Source of the DNA: CAYWIT01 sp964458415
GTDB taxonomy: Bacteria; Pseudomonadota; Alphaproteobacteria; Micavibrionales; UBA2020
Reading direction: 5' to 3'
DNA: 46,471 nt
NCBI GenBank assembly: GCA_964458415.1
Contig: CAYWIT010000020.1
Coordinates: 1 to 46,471, forward strand
Part shown: one piece after another, positions 6,857 through 14,871 of the stretch
Layout of the letters: the number at the start of each line of letters is the position of its first letter
Position numbering within the stretch: the first letter of the stretch is position 1
Position numbers and translations under genes: made by a program
Notes under the pieces: model-generated
What the model saw: the letters and a program-made list of their open reading frames with translations, nothing else
Databases searched by the model: none
Told to the model about the DNA's origin: nothing

Positions 6857-7021
6857 TTACAACTCCTTATCGGTTGTCGCATACACGCTTCTGGTGTCTG
6901 AGAAGTCCAGTGAATTGTTCGCTATTTTCTGCCGTTGGCGCAGGATCGCCAAGGCCAGCAATGAAGCGATTTCTGGCACGTTTTTCTGATTGTTATGTTG
7001 CTGTGTGTTGGGCTGGGACAT
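6857..7021 (-). CDS. 54-aa leader protein of the recombinase operon
   Basis: This small frame runs from ATG 7021 to a TAA one base before the DUF2924 start. The predicted protein begins MSQPNTQQHNNQKN, which is polar and probably disordered. It continues as one amphipathic helix, EIASLLALAILRQRQKIAN, and ends YATTDKEL. The DUF2924 ribosome-binding site AAGGAG lies inside its last codons, so translation of the two genes is likely coupled. Its position right after the shared hairpin and heptamer leader mirrors that of the HTH gene at 2561, and supports a real gene. No family is recognised. Confidence 0.7.
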   Translation of the reverse strand: MSQPNTQQHNNQKNVPEIASLLALAILRQRQKIANNSLDFSDTRSVYATTDKEL

Positions 7022-7022
7022 G

Positions 7023-7122
7023 ATAAGAACCTTTTTGCATTTTGCTTATGGCTCTTATTTCGGTTGATTTAAAATGCCTAAAATAGCCCCCTGAAACCCA
7101 CCTAAAATAAAATAATTTTAGG
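7023..7122 (-). repeat. Copy 2 of the shared leader/operator repeat
   Basis: The unit repeats 2563-2662 exactly 4460 bp away without indels. The inverted repeat is ATAAGAACC (7023-7031) and GGCTCTTAT (7050-7058), again with an 18-nt loop. The heptamers are CCTAAAA at 7077-7083, CCTGAAA at 7090-7096, CCTAAAA at 7101-7107 and inverted TTTTAGG at 7116-7122. Between the copies one hairpin pair changes from G-C to A-T on both sides, a compensatory change, and another becomes G-U in RNA. This preserves pairing and supports a functional hairpin or palindromic site at the operon leader. Confidence 0.8.
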
Positions 7123-7490
7123 TGGTCATACATGGCTTTCTTGTTGGCAGCTGCTGAGACGATAGTGTTTTACGGCGCTGCCGGAAGCGACCATCGCACA
7201 TGAAAGGTTGTAATCTCCAGCTTGGGCATGGAGGGAACTTACTGTCAGCCTTGGTTAACCCGCGTTACCCCGCTACAGCCCTCCAGACCCCGCTCGTGCC
7301 CGACACATTGACAGGCAAGCTCATATACGAAATTGAAATAAGCTAAATCGTGTGTTTTTAGGTACTTAAAGAGGTGTACACAAGGGTCAGATGTTCACCT
7401 TTGTCTCAGAAGTTTTGCCCAAGAGAGAAAAAAGTGAGCCAATCATTCGTTGCCAGTACCAAACTGTCATGTCACCAAACATTGCAAATA
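7123..7490. other. Non-coding junction between mobile element and core genome
   Basis: About 430 bp separate the recombinase operon leader from the tRNA gene. I see no convincing gene on either strand; the open frames here are short or run through the tRNA. The right attachment site of the element is expected in or next to this stretch, possibly at the tRNA 3' end, but no duplicated half-site can be shown because the other end lies outside the window. Confidence 0.5.
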
Positions 7491-7521
7491 AAGGCCGTAA
7501 ACGCGGTTTTTTCGCGGCCTT
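7491..7521 (-). terminator. Rho-independent terminator after tRNA-Ser
   Basis: AAGGCCG (7491-7497) and CGGCCTT (7515-7521) form a 7-bp stem, with an alternative inner CGCG pairing. On the minus strand it is followed by TTTATTT. It lies about 35 bp beyond the tRNA 3' end. Confidence 0.6.
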
Positions 7522-7555
7522 CATCTGGCTGTCAGAAGTGGTTTGGAAAAGTAAA

Positions 7556-7645
7556 TGGCGGAGAGGATGAGATTCGAACTCACGAAACCTGTTACAGTTT
7601 ACCCGCTTTCCAGGCGAGCGCCTTCAACCACTCGGCCACCTCTCC
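7556..7645 (-). tRNA. tRNA-Ser (anticodon GGA), CCA encoded
   Basis: The minus strand gives acceptor arm GGAGAGG/CCTCTCC, a D-arm, an anticodon stem CTCGC/GCGGG around loop CTGGAAA, a long class II variable arm, a T-arm with GTTCGAATC, and an encoded CCA end. The GGA anticodon reads UCC and UCU serine codons. The 3' end faces the mobile element, the usual orientation when an element integrates at a tRNA. Confidence 0.95.
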
Positions 7646-7747
7646 GCACGAAGTCGCTCCAGACGACTTGGATAGGGCAAGCTACATGAAAGGCACGCGG
7701 ACTTCAAGGCTGAAATATTTCATATATATCAGTGCCTTATGGGCCGA

Positions 7748-8485
7748 TCAGGTCATTTTTTTCAAGATGTCCATCGGCAGGGGCAGGATAATCGTGTTTG
7801 TCTTGTCATTGGCGATGTCCTGAAAGGCGGAAAGATAGCGGATCTGCATGGCACCGGGGGTTGACATCAGTTTGTGCGCGGCCTCCACCAGTTTATCCGC
7901 GGCTTGCATTTCGCCCTCGGCGCTGATGATTTTGGAGCGGCGCTCGCGTTCGGCTTCGGCCTGACGCCCGATGGCGCGGATCATGCTTTCGGCAAGGTCG
8001 ATATGTTTAAGCTCGACGTTGGAAACCTTGATGCCCCACTGGTCGGTCTGGCTGTCAAGGATAGTGCGGATATCGGCGCTGAGCTTGTCGCGCTCGGAGA
8101 GCATTTCATCCAGTTCGTGCTTGCCCAGAACGGAGCGGAGCGTGGTTTGCGCCAGCTCTGACGTCGCCCGCATGAAATCGGCGACGTTGTTGATGCATTT
8201 ATCCGGAGCCATGACGCGGAAATAGATGACGGCATTGACCTTGACGGAAATGTTATCTTTGGAGATCACGTCCTGCGTGGGCACGTCGCTTGTCCGGACG
8301 CGGAGATCGACGCGCACCATCTGCTGGATGCCGGGGAAGAGCAGGATCAGGCCGGGGCCTTTGGTTCCGGTATAATGGCCAAGCGTATAAATGACAGCTC
8401 GTTCGTATTCACGCAGAATGCGGACGGAATAGGCCAGAATAATCAGCGCGAAAACGGCAAATATTGCCCCAATACCCATACCCAT
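7748..8485 (-). CDS. SPFH/band 7 protein, slipin (stomatin-like)
   Basis: The 245-aa protein has an N-terminal membrane helix (about residues 3-22, IGAIFAVFALIILAYSV). The SPFH domain follows, with REYERAVIYTLGHYTGTKGPGLILLFPGIQQ and VPTQDVISKDNISVKVNAVIYFRV, and then a charged helix, RQAEAERERRSKIISAEGE, as in slipins. It forms membrane microdomain scaffolds and is thought to work with the NfeD partner in membrane protein quality control. It lies 4 bp after the nfeD gene stop, the standard stomatin operon arrangement. Length and motifs are typical and nothing looks broken. Confidence 0.92.
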   Translation of the reverse strand: MGMGIGAIFAVFALIILAYSVRILREYERAVIYTLGHYTGTKGPGLILLFPGIQQMVRVDLRVRTSDVPTQDVISKDNISVKVNAVIYFRVMAPDKCINNVADFMRATSELAQTTLRSVLGKHELDEMLSERDKLSADIRTILDSQTDQWGIKVSNVELKHIDLAESMIRAIGRQAEAERERRSKIISAEGEMQAADKLVEAAHKLMSTPGAMQIRYLSAFQDIANDKTNTIILPLPMDILKKMT

Positions 8486-8489
8486 GTGC

Positions 8490-9833
8490 TTAATCTCCCT
8501 TTGTTGGTTGTTCGCGGTGCGGAGCCACGATCAGCCGGAGCCCCTCGATTTTAACGATCTCTACCTTGTCGCCTTTTTTCAATCCTGCGGTGTCGGATTC
8601 CGCCTGCCAGATTTCGCCGGTGACATGGACTTCGCCTTTGCCATCTGCCCACGTGACAATCTCGCCAATGGCGGCGGAAAGCTCTTCGATGCCGGTGACG
8701 GGTTTTTTGCGCTGGGCTTTAACAGCCAGTGCCAGAATGATGGAAAGGAGGCCGAAGCTGAAAAGCGTTGTTGCGCCGATGAGCGCCGGATCGACGCCAT
8801 AGCCCGGCACTGTGCTGTCGAAAAGCATAGCGGCGCCAGCGGCGAAGGCGATCCCGCCGCCAATCCCGAGCGCGCCGAATCCGGGAGCGAAGGCCTCTCC
8901 GATCATAAAGGCCATGCCAACGAGGATCAGGCCGAGTCCGGCGTAATCAATCGGCATTACGTTCATGGCATAAAGGCCGAGCAGTAAAAAAATCGATCCG
9001 GTGACGCCAGGGACAAAGCTGCCGGGATTGGCAAACTCATAGATCAGCCCATAGATGCCGAGCGTCATCAGGATGAAGGCGACGTTTGGATGCGCAATGA
9101 TTTCCAGCAGTTCCGTGCGCCAGTCCGGTGTAATCTGCCGGGCTGCGGCGCCTTTTGTGTGGAGCGTTATAAAATTGCCCTGCACGGTTTTGATATTGCG
9201 GCCATCAATCTGGGCGAGCAAATCCGGAATGTCGGCGGCGATGATATCGATTACCTTCTGCGCAAGGGCTTCATGCGCCGTCAGGCTTTTGGCGTCGCGG
9301 ACGGATTGTTCTGCCCATGTCGCATTGCGTCCGCGCAAATCCGCCAGTCCGCGGATATAGGCGGCGGCGTCATTGGTCATTTTCTGTTCCAGCGTTTTCG
9401 TCGTAGGGGATTCTTTTTCAGCGCCGTTTTGTCCCATCTGGACAGGCGTCGCCGCGCCAAGATTAGTACCGGGAGCCATGGCGGCGATGTGGCTGCTGTA
9501 GAGAATATAGGTTCCGGCGCTGGCGGCGTGCGATCCGGAGGGGCTGACGTAAGTGACGACCGGCACCGGAGAATCCAGAATGGCCTGAACAATTTGCTGT
9601 GTGCTGTCATAGAGCCCGCCCGGCGTATGCATTTCAAGAACGACAACAGCGGCATTTTCCTGCGCGGCGCTCTTCAGGCTGCGGGTGACCAGTTCATAGG
9701 CGGCGGGACTGATGATGCTGTTCAGTTTGACAACATAGGCGAGCGGCGCGGTCGTTGGCGCTTCGGCTTTGAGCGGCGGCATCTGGAGCAGCAGGGCGCC
9801 AAAAAGGAAAAGTGCAGCAAAAATCTTTTTCAC
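8490..9833 (-). CDS. NfeD-like membrane-bound ClpP-class serine protease
   Basis: The 447-aa protein has a signal peptide (MKKIFAALFLFGALLLQMPPLKAEA) and a ClpP-fold protease domain with LEMHTPGGLYDSTQQIV and the nucleophile region SGSHAASAGTYIL. About four membrane helices span roughly residues 235-370, and a C-terminal OB-fold NfeD domain contains GEIVTWADGKGEVHVTGEIW. This is the long NfeD form, whose archaeal relative cleaves the C-terminus of its stomatin partner. The start is GTG at 9833, supported by a strong AGGAGGG upstream. It forms an operon with the slipin gene. Confidence 0.92.
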   Translation of the reverse strand: MKKIFAALFLFGALLLQMPPLKAEAPTTAPLAYVVKLNSIISPAAYELVTRSLKSAAQENAAVVVLEMHTPGGLYDSTQQIVQAILDSPVPVVTYVSPSGSHAASAGTYILYSSHIAAMAPGTNLGAATPVQMGQNGAEKESPTTKTLEQKMTNDAAAYIRGLADLRGRNATWAEQSVRDAKSLTAHEALAQKVIDIIAADIPDLLAQIDGRNIKTVQGNFITLHTKGAAARQITPDWRTELLEIIAHPNVAFILMTLGIYGLIYEFANPGSFVPGVTGSIFLLLGLYAMNVMPIDYAGLGLILVGMAFMIGEAFAPGFGALGIGGGIAFAAGAAMLFDSTVPGYGVDPALIGATTLFSFGLLSIILALAVKAQRKKPVTGIEELSAAIGEIVTWADGKGEVHVTGEIWQAESDTAGLKKGDKVEIVKIEGLRLIVAPHREQPTKGD

Positions 9834-9907
9834 GATAAAGCCCTCCTGTCCTCCTAGAATATAAGGAAAGAATCGTTAAAAGTCGTTAAAAAGCAGGGTC
9901 TGGCGCT

Positions 9908-11026
9908 TTATTTCCCCGATTTCAGGAGCTCAAGTTCCGCAATCAGCGCATTTCCCATCTCGGAAGTGGACAGTTTCCGGCATCCTTCGGACATTATGTC
10001 TGCTGTGCGCAGTTTTTTATCCAGAACATTTTCGACCGCGCGTTCAAGAACGGCAGCCTCATTCGTCATATCAAGCGAGAAACGGAACATCATGGCGACG
10101 CTGAGCAGCGTGGCGAGGGGGTTGGCGATGTTCTTTCCTGCAATGTCCGGCGCTGAACCGTGGATGGGTTCGTAAAGCGCGGCACGCCGTCCATTTGCCC
10201 TGATCTCGCCGAGCGAAGCGGACGGGAGCATCCCCAGAGAGCCTGTCAGCATCGCTGCTTCGTCAGAGAGAATGTCCCCGAATAGGTTGTCCGTCACAAT
10301 CACGTCGAATTGCGCCGGATTGCGGAGCAGTTGCATGGCGCAGTTGTCGGCGTACATATGGCCGAGCTCTACGTCTTTATATTCCAGTGCGTGCAGGGCG
10401 GTGACTTCTTCCCGCCACAGCTTGCCGGATTCCATGACGTTGGCTTTTTCGCAGGAGCAAACCTTGTTGCCGCGTTTGCGGGCCAGTTCAAAAGCGACGC
10501 GGGCGACACGATGGATTTCATGTGTTGTATAGACCTGCGTATTGATGCCGCGGCGCTCGCCGTTGGAAAGGGTTTCAATCCCGCGGGGTTCGCCGAAATA
10601 AACGCCGCCCGTGAGTTCGCGCACAATCAGGATATCAAGCCCGCGCACGATTTCAGGTTTCAGGGTTGAAGCGGAAACAAGGGCATCGAAGACTTTTGCC
10701 GGACGCAGGTTGGCGTAAAGATCAAGGGATTTACGCAGTTTAAGCAGTCCTGCTTCGGGGCGCAGGGCGTAATCCACCTTGTCCCATTTGGGTCCGCCCA
10801 CGGCCGCCAGCAGGACGGCATCGGCCTTGCGGCAATTTTCCAGCGTCCCGTCATCCAGCGGAACGCCGTGTTTATCAATGGCGCTACCGCCAATATCCCC
10901 CGGAACGGTTTCAATGCCTGCATCAAAGCTATCATTGAACCAGTTGATGACTTTCAGCGCCTCGGCCATGACTTCCGGGCCAAGGCCGTCACCAGCCAGC
11001 GTGACAATCGTATGTTTACGTGTCAT
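9908..11026 (-). CDS. leuB: 3-isopropylmalate dehydrogenase
   Basis: The 372-aa protein oxidises and decarboxylates 3-isopropylmalate with NAD+ in leucine synthesis. It opens TIVTLAGDGLGPEVMAEALKVI. It carries the substrate segment LLKLRKSLDLYANLRPAK and ELTGGVYFGEPRG, and the metal-binding TDNLFGDILSDEAAMLTGSLG. The C-terminal EPIHGSAPDIAGKNIANPLA is the NAD-binding signature. Its ATG overlaps the sulP stop by 4 bp. Length is normal. Together with leuC and leuD it completes the pathway from isopropylmalate, interrupted only by the transporter gene. Confidence 0.96.
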   Translation of the reverse strand: MTRKHTIVTLAGDGLGPEVMAEALKVINWFNDSFDAGIETVPGDIGGSAIDKHGVPLDDGTLENCRKADAVLLAAVGGPKWDKVDYALRPEAGLLKLRKSLDLYANLRPAKVFDALVSASTLKPEIVRGLDILIVRELTGGVYFGEPRGIETLSNGERRGINTQVYTTHEIHRVARVAFELARKRGNKVCSCEKANVMESGKLWREEVTALHALEYKDVELGHMYADNCAMQLLRNPAQFDVIVTDNLFGDILSDEAAMLTGSLGMLPSASLGEIRANGRRAALYEPIHGSAPDIAGKNIANPLATLLSVAMMFRFSLDMTNEAAVLERAVENVLDKKLRTADIMSEGCRKLSTSEMGNALIAELELLKSGK

Positions 11027-12744
11027 GTGTTTCCCTCGGTTTTATGCTGTTCGAGCGCTTCGGAAAGGCTGCGCGTGTAGCGAACCGACGAAGCATAGGA
11101 GGTATCAGCCAGATTGGTTTCAATCTTTTCAAGTATCTTGTCCCTGGCATAGATAATAATTTCCCGGTCTTTCCGGCTGATGCCGAGGATGAGCGTTTTA
11201 AGCCCGACAATGCCGGTCATGTCGAGGAGAGGAACGGCGGAAAGATCGATCACCAGAACCCGGATATCGGCGTTGATAAAGTCCACCTCGGCCAGCATCT
11301 TTTCCACGCTGCCAAAAAAGAGCGGTCCTTCAATATGGTAGACCATCATATGCGGTGGCAATTCAATATGCGGCGCGTCCGGTCCGGCCTTGCGATTGAT
11401 GTCGATATGCATGATATTCGCCATGCGCTTCATCAGCAAAAGGCAGGCAAGGATCATGCCGACGCTGACGCCTGCGACCATGTCAATAAAAACGGTAAGC
11501 AGAAAGCAAACCAGAAGAACGGCGGTATCGCTTTTCGGGGCCAGCCGGATAATGCTGAGGAACTGGTGAATATGTGACATGCGGTAAGCCGTGGCCAGCA
11601 GCAGGGCCGCCAGTGCCGCCATCGGAATATAGCCGATCCAGCGCGCCAGCGTCATCATGTAGAGCAGGATTAAAAGCGCGTGGAAAACGGCCGCCAGCGG
11701 TGTTCTGGCGCCGGCATGGATATTTGTCGCCGTGCGGGCGATGGCGCCTGTGGCGGGAATGCCTGCAAAGAGGCCGGTAAAGATATTGGCAATGCCAAGA
11801 CCGGTGACTTCGGCATTCGGATCATGCCGTGTGCGCGCCATGCTGTCAGCGACTGTGGCGGAAAGCAGGGATTCAAGCGCGGCAAGGGCGGCTATGACAA
11901 AAGCCGGCATCATCAGCGCGCGGAATTCCTTGAAGTCCGGAATTTTAAACAGGCTGCTGTCGCTGCCGGGGAAGTGGAATGTCGGGGCATAGGGCGGAAT
12001 ACCGTGCTGGGTCAGGCCCTCCGGTGTGACATAGGAAAAGCGTGAATTGAGGGTGTCTATGGCATAGCCGTTCTGGGACAGAAAATAGGACAGGACGGTG
12101 CCTGCCGTGATGGCGATGACGGGCGAGGGGATTTTCGCGGCAATTTTTTTCGGGGTGAACATCAACAGGACAAAGGTCGTCAGGCCGATGGCCGTCTCTT
12201 GCCAGCGCAGGGCCGGAAGATGCTCGATAATGGTCATGACTTTTCCGACATAGGGGCCCGTCAGCTTTTCAATACCAAGACCGAGAAAGTCGTTGAGCGA
12301 GAGCGTGGCGATAGTGATGGCGATACCGGCGGTAAAGCCTGTTGTCACGGGGTAGGGAACGTAGTTGATCAGCTTTCCCAGCCGTGCCAAACCCAGAGCA
12401 ATCAGCATGACGCCGGCCATGATCTGGCACCAGATGATGCCATGCAGGCCGTATTGCGTGACGATGGGCGCAAGAATGACGACAAAGGCGGCGGTGGGGC
12501 CGCTGACCTGCGTTTTGGAACCGCCCAGAAGCGCTGCGATGACACCGGCGACAATCGCGGTATAGAGCCCGTGCTGCGGCGGCAGATTAATGGCAATGGA
12601 AAGCGCCATGGAGAGAGGCAGGGCGATGAGCGAGACCACCAGACCGGCAATCATGTCATCTTTCAGGGTGCGAAAATTGTAGGTTTTCAGGCTGTCGCGG
12701 AGCGCTGTGGCGATGGGAAAAGCCGCGTCTTTATTGTTTTTCAT
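11023..12744 (-). CDS. SulP family anion transporter with STAS domain
   Basis: The 573-aa protein has the SLC26/SulP layout. The N-terminal DDMIAGLVVSLIALPLSMALSIA is followed by about 10-12 membrane helices with GLYTAIVAGVIAALLGGSKTQVSGPTAAFVV and IANIFTGLFAGIPATGAIARTATN. A cytoplasmic STAS domain spans about residues 445-565, with VLVIDLSAVPLLDMTGIVGL. Members exchange sulfate, bicarbonate or dicarboxylates; substrate cannot be read from the sequence. It overlaps leuD by 14 bp and leuB by 4 bp, so it is made as part of the leucine operon. That position suggests a carboxylate substrate rather than sulfate, but only as inference. Confidence 0.9.
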   Translation of the reverse strand: MKNNKDAAFPIATALRDSLKTYNFRTLKDDMIAGLVVSLIALPLSMALSIAINLPPQHGLYTAIVAGVIAALLGGSKTQVSGPTAAFVVILAPIVTQYGLHGIIWCQIMAGVMLIALGLARLGKLINYVPYPVTTGFTAGIAITIATLSLNDFLGLGIEKLTGPYVGKVMTIIEHLPALRWQETAIGLTTFVLLMFTPKKIAAKIPSPVIAITAGTVLSYFLSQNGYAIDTLNSRFSYVTPEGLTQHGIPPYAPTFHFPGSDSSLFKIPDFKEFRALMMPAFVIAALAALESLLSATVADSMARTRHDPNAEVTGLGIANIFTGLFAGIPATGAIARTATNIHAGARTPLAAVFHALLILLYMMTLARWIGYIPMAALAALLLATAYRMSHIHQFLSIIRLAPKSDTAVLLVCFLLTVFIDMVAGVSVGMILACLLLMKRMANIMHIDINRKAGPDAPHIELPPHMMVYHIEGPLFFGSVEKMLAEVDFINADIRVLVIDLSAVPLLDMTGIVGLKTLILGISRKDREIIIYARDKILEKIETNLADTSYASSVRYTRSLSEALEQHKTEGNT

Positions 12745-13351
12745 GATGTGGGTATAGCCAAGGTTGTTGTTGACGTTGTCCGATTTCGAAATCGGCGATC
12801 AGGTCTTCATGTTCAAGCGTCAGGCCGATATCGTCGAGGCCGTTAAGCAGGCACGATTTGTGAAAATTATCGATGCTGAACAGGAAGGAATGTCCGGATT
12901 CTGTCGTGACCCGCTGGTTTTCAAGGTCAACGGTCAGCGTTTTTTTATCTTCGGCGTCCTTCATCAGAACATCGATCTGTTCTGGCGCCATGACAATGGG
13001 CAAAATGCCGTTCTTAAAACAGTTGTTGTAAAAAATATCCGCGAAAGACGGGGCGATAACGCAACGGATACCAAAATCGAGAAGCGCCCACGGGGCATGT
13101 TCCCGTGAAGAGCCGCAGCCGAAATTGTCATGCGCAACGAGGATGCAGGCACGGCGATAGGCGGGCTGGTTCAGGACAAAGCTTTTGATTTCCTGCCCTT
13201 TTTCGTCATAGCGCATGTCATTGAACAGGTTTTTGCCAAGACCCGTGCGCTTGATGGTCTTCAGGAATTGTTTGGGAATGATCATGTCGGTATCGACATT
13301 GACAATCGGCAGGGGGGCGGCAATGCCCTTGAGGATGTTGAATCTTTCCAT
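12731..13351 (-). CDS. leuD: 3-isopropylmalate dehydratase small subunit
   Basis: The 206-aa protein is the swivel domain subunit that pairs with LeuC to isomerise 2- to 3-isopropylmalate. It shows PLPIVNVDTDMIIPKQFLK near the N-terminus and ILVAHDNFGCGSSREHAPWAL, the substrate-binding loop, then VIAPSFADIFYNNCFKNGILPI. Its ATG shares one base with the leuC stop (TAATG), so translation is coupled, and its 3' end overlaps sulP by 14 bp. All family residues expected in the loop are present. Confidence 0.96.
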   Translation of the reverse strand: MERFNILKGIAAPLPIVNVDTDMIIPKQFLKTIKRTGLGKNLFNDMRYDEKGQEIKSFVLNQPAYRRACILVAHDNFGCGSSREHAPWALLDFGIRCVIAPSFADIFYNNCFKNGILPIVMAPEQIDVLMKDAEDKKTLTVDLENQRVTTESGHSFLFSIDNFHKSCLLNGLDDIGLTLEHEDLIADFEIGQRQQQPWLYPHHEKQ

Positions 13352-14757
13352 TATACGATCTCCCTGACATCGGTCAGTTTTCCGGTGATGGCGGCGGCGG
13401 CGGCCATTGCCGGGCTCAGCAGGTGCGTCCGGCTGCCACGGCCCTGACGACCTTCAAAATTGCGGTTTGAAGTGGCGGCGCAGCGCTCGCCCGGTTCCAG
13501 CCGGTCGGCATTCATGGCAAGGCACATGGAACATCCAGGTTCCCGCCAGTCAAAACCGGCTTCCTTAAAGACGATATCAAGGCCTTCTTTTTCAGCCTGA
13601 TCCTTGACAAGGCCGGACCCGGGCACAACCATGGCATAAACCCCAGCGGCAACTTTGCGGCCCTGCGCAACAGCGGCGGCGGCGCGCAGGTCTTCGATGC
13701 GGGCATTCGTGCAGGACCCGATAAAAACCTTATCGATTTTAATGTCGGTTATTTTCATGCCCGGTGTGAGGCCCATATAGTCAAGCGCCCGTTGTATGGC
13801 GGCGCGCTTGGATTCATCGGTTTCAACTGCCGGATCAGGCACCATGCCTGTTACAGGAACGACAGTGTCGGGACTTGTCCCCCAAGTGACCTGCGGGACA
13901 ATATCGGCGGCATCAAGCGTTATTTCCTTGTCGTAGCGCGCACCGGCATCGGAGGCCAGCGTGCGCCAGTAGGCAACGCCGCTATCCCAGTCTTCCCCTT
14001 GCGGCGCCATGGGGCGGCCTTTTAAGTAGGCGAATGTCGTATCATCAGGTGCGATGAGCCCGGCGCGGGCTCCGGCTTCGATCGTCATGTTGCAGACAGT
14101 CATGCGGCCTTCCATCGAAAGCCCGCGAATAGCGCTGCCCGCATATTCGATGACGTGTCCGGTTCCGCCAGCGGTGCCGATCTTGCCGATAATGGCCAAG
14201 ACAACATCTTTGGCGGTGACGCCTGGATGCAGCGTGCCCTCAACTGTGACGCGCATGTTTTTGGCCGGTTTTTGCAGCAGGGTTTGTGTGGCGAGAACAT
14301 GTTCGACTTCCGACGTGCCAATACCGAAGGCCAGCGCGCCGAAAGCACCATGGGTCGATGTATGGCTGTCGCCGCAAACAATGGTCGTGCCGGGAAGGGT
14401 GAATCCCTGCTCGGGCCCGATAACATGGACAATGCCCTGCCGTTTGTCATTCATGCTGAAATAGGGAATGTTGAATTCTTCGGCGTTTTGATCCAGCGTT
14501 TCGACCTGCAGACGGCTTTCAGGGTCGCTGATGCCTTTTGCCCGTCCGGAGGTCGGCACGTTATGATCGGCGACGGCCAGTGTTGCATCGGGGCGGTGAA
14601 CCTTGCGTTCGGCCATCCGCAGTCCTTCAAAGGCTTGCGGGCTGGTGACTTCATGGACCAGATGCCGGTCAATATAAAGGATGCAGGTGCCGTCGTCATT
14701 GCGGTGGACAACGTGGGCATCCCAGATTTTCTGGAAGAGCGTACGGGGCAGGGGCAT
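13351..14757 (-). CDS. leuC: 3-isopropylmalate dehydratase large subunit
   Basis: The 468-aa aconitase-family protein carries a 4Fe-4S cluster and catalyses the second step of leucine synthesis with LeuD. Visible signatures are TIVCGDSHTSTHGAFGALAFGIGTSEVEHV, FIGSCTNARIEDLRAAA and PGCSMCLAMN; the three cluster cysteines lie in the last two. The ATG at 14757 has GAGG upstream. It is the first gene of leuC-leuD-sulP-leuB. A strong terminator after rplS separates it from the ribosomal cluster, so it needs its own promoter within about 60 bp. I found no leucine-rich leader peptide. Confidence 0.97.
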   Translation of the reverse strand: MPLPRTLFQKIWDAHVVHRNDDGTCILYIDRHLVHEVTSPQAFEGLRMAERKVHRPDATLAVADHNVPTSGRAKGISDPESRLQVETLDQNAEEFNIPYFSMNDKRQGIVHVIGPEQGFTLPGTTIVCGDSHTSTHGAFGALAFGIGTSEVEHVLATQTLLQKPAKNMRVTVEGTLHPGVTAKDVVLAIIGKIGTAGGTGHVIEYAGSAIRGLSMEGRMTVCNMTIEAGARAGLIAPDDTTFAYLKGRPMAPQGEDWDSGVAYWRTLASDAGARYDKEITLDAADIVPQVTWGTSPDTVVPVTGMVPDPAVETDESKRAAIQRALDYMGLTPGMKITDIKIDKVFIGSCTNARIEDLRAAAAVAQGRKVAAGVYAMVVPGSGLVKDQAEKEGLDIVFKEAGFDWREPGCSMCLAMNADRLEPGERCAATSNRNFEGRQGRGSRTHLLSPAMAAAAAITGKLTDVREIV

Positions 14758-14813
14758 TGATGAACCTCGGATTAAACGTGTGTATCCAAGAATAGCCGAA
14801 ATGGACGGAAAAC

Positions 14814-14849
14814 AAAACGGCCACCTTAAATAAATAAGATGGCCGTTTT
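14814..14849 (-). terminator. Rho-independent terminator of the rpsP-rplS cluster
   Basis: AAAACGGCCA (14814-14823) and TGGCCGTTTT (14840-14849) form a perfect 10-bp stem with a 16-nt A/T-rich loop. On the minus strand it is followed by GTTTTGTTTT. It lies just after rplS and ends that transcript before leuC. Confidence 0.85.
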
Positions 14850-14871
14850 GTTGATAAGTTCCAGTCCGGAA

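Noticed and set aside
7374..7823. 149-aa plus-strand frame
   Set aside because: It runs through the tRNA-Ser gene and into the slipin gene.
12199..12846. 215-aa plus-strand frame
   Set aside because: Shadow of sulP; His/Asp/Gly-rich translation typical of an antisense frame.
14758..14813. Leucine attenuator leader peptide before leuC
   Set aside because: The short gap holds no Leu-codon run or start with ribosome-binding site.
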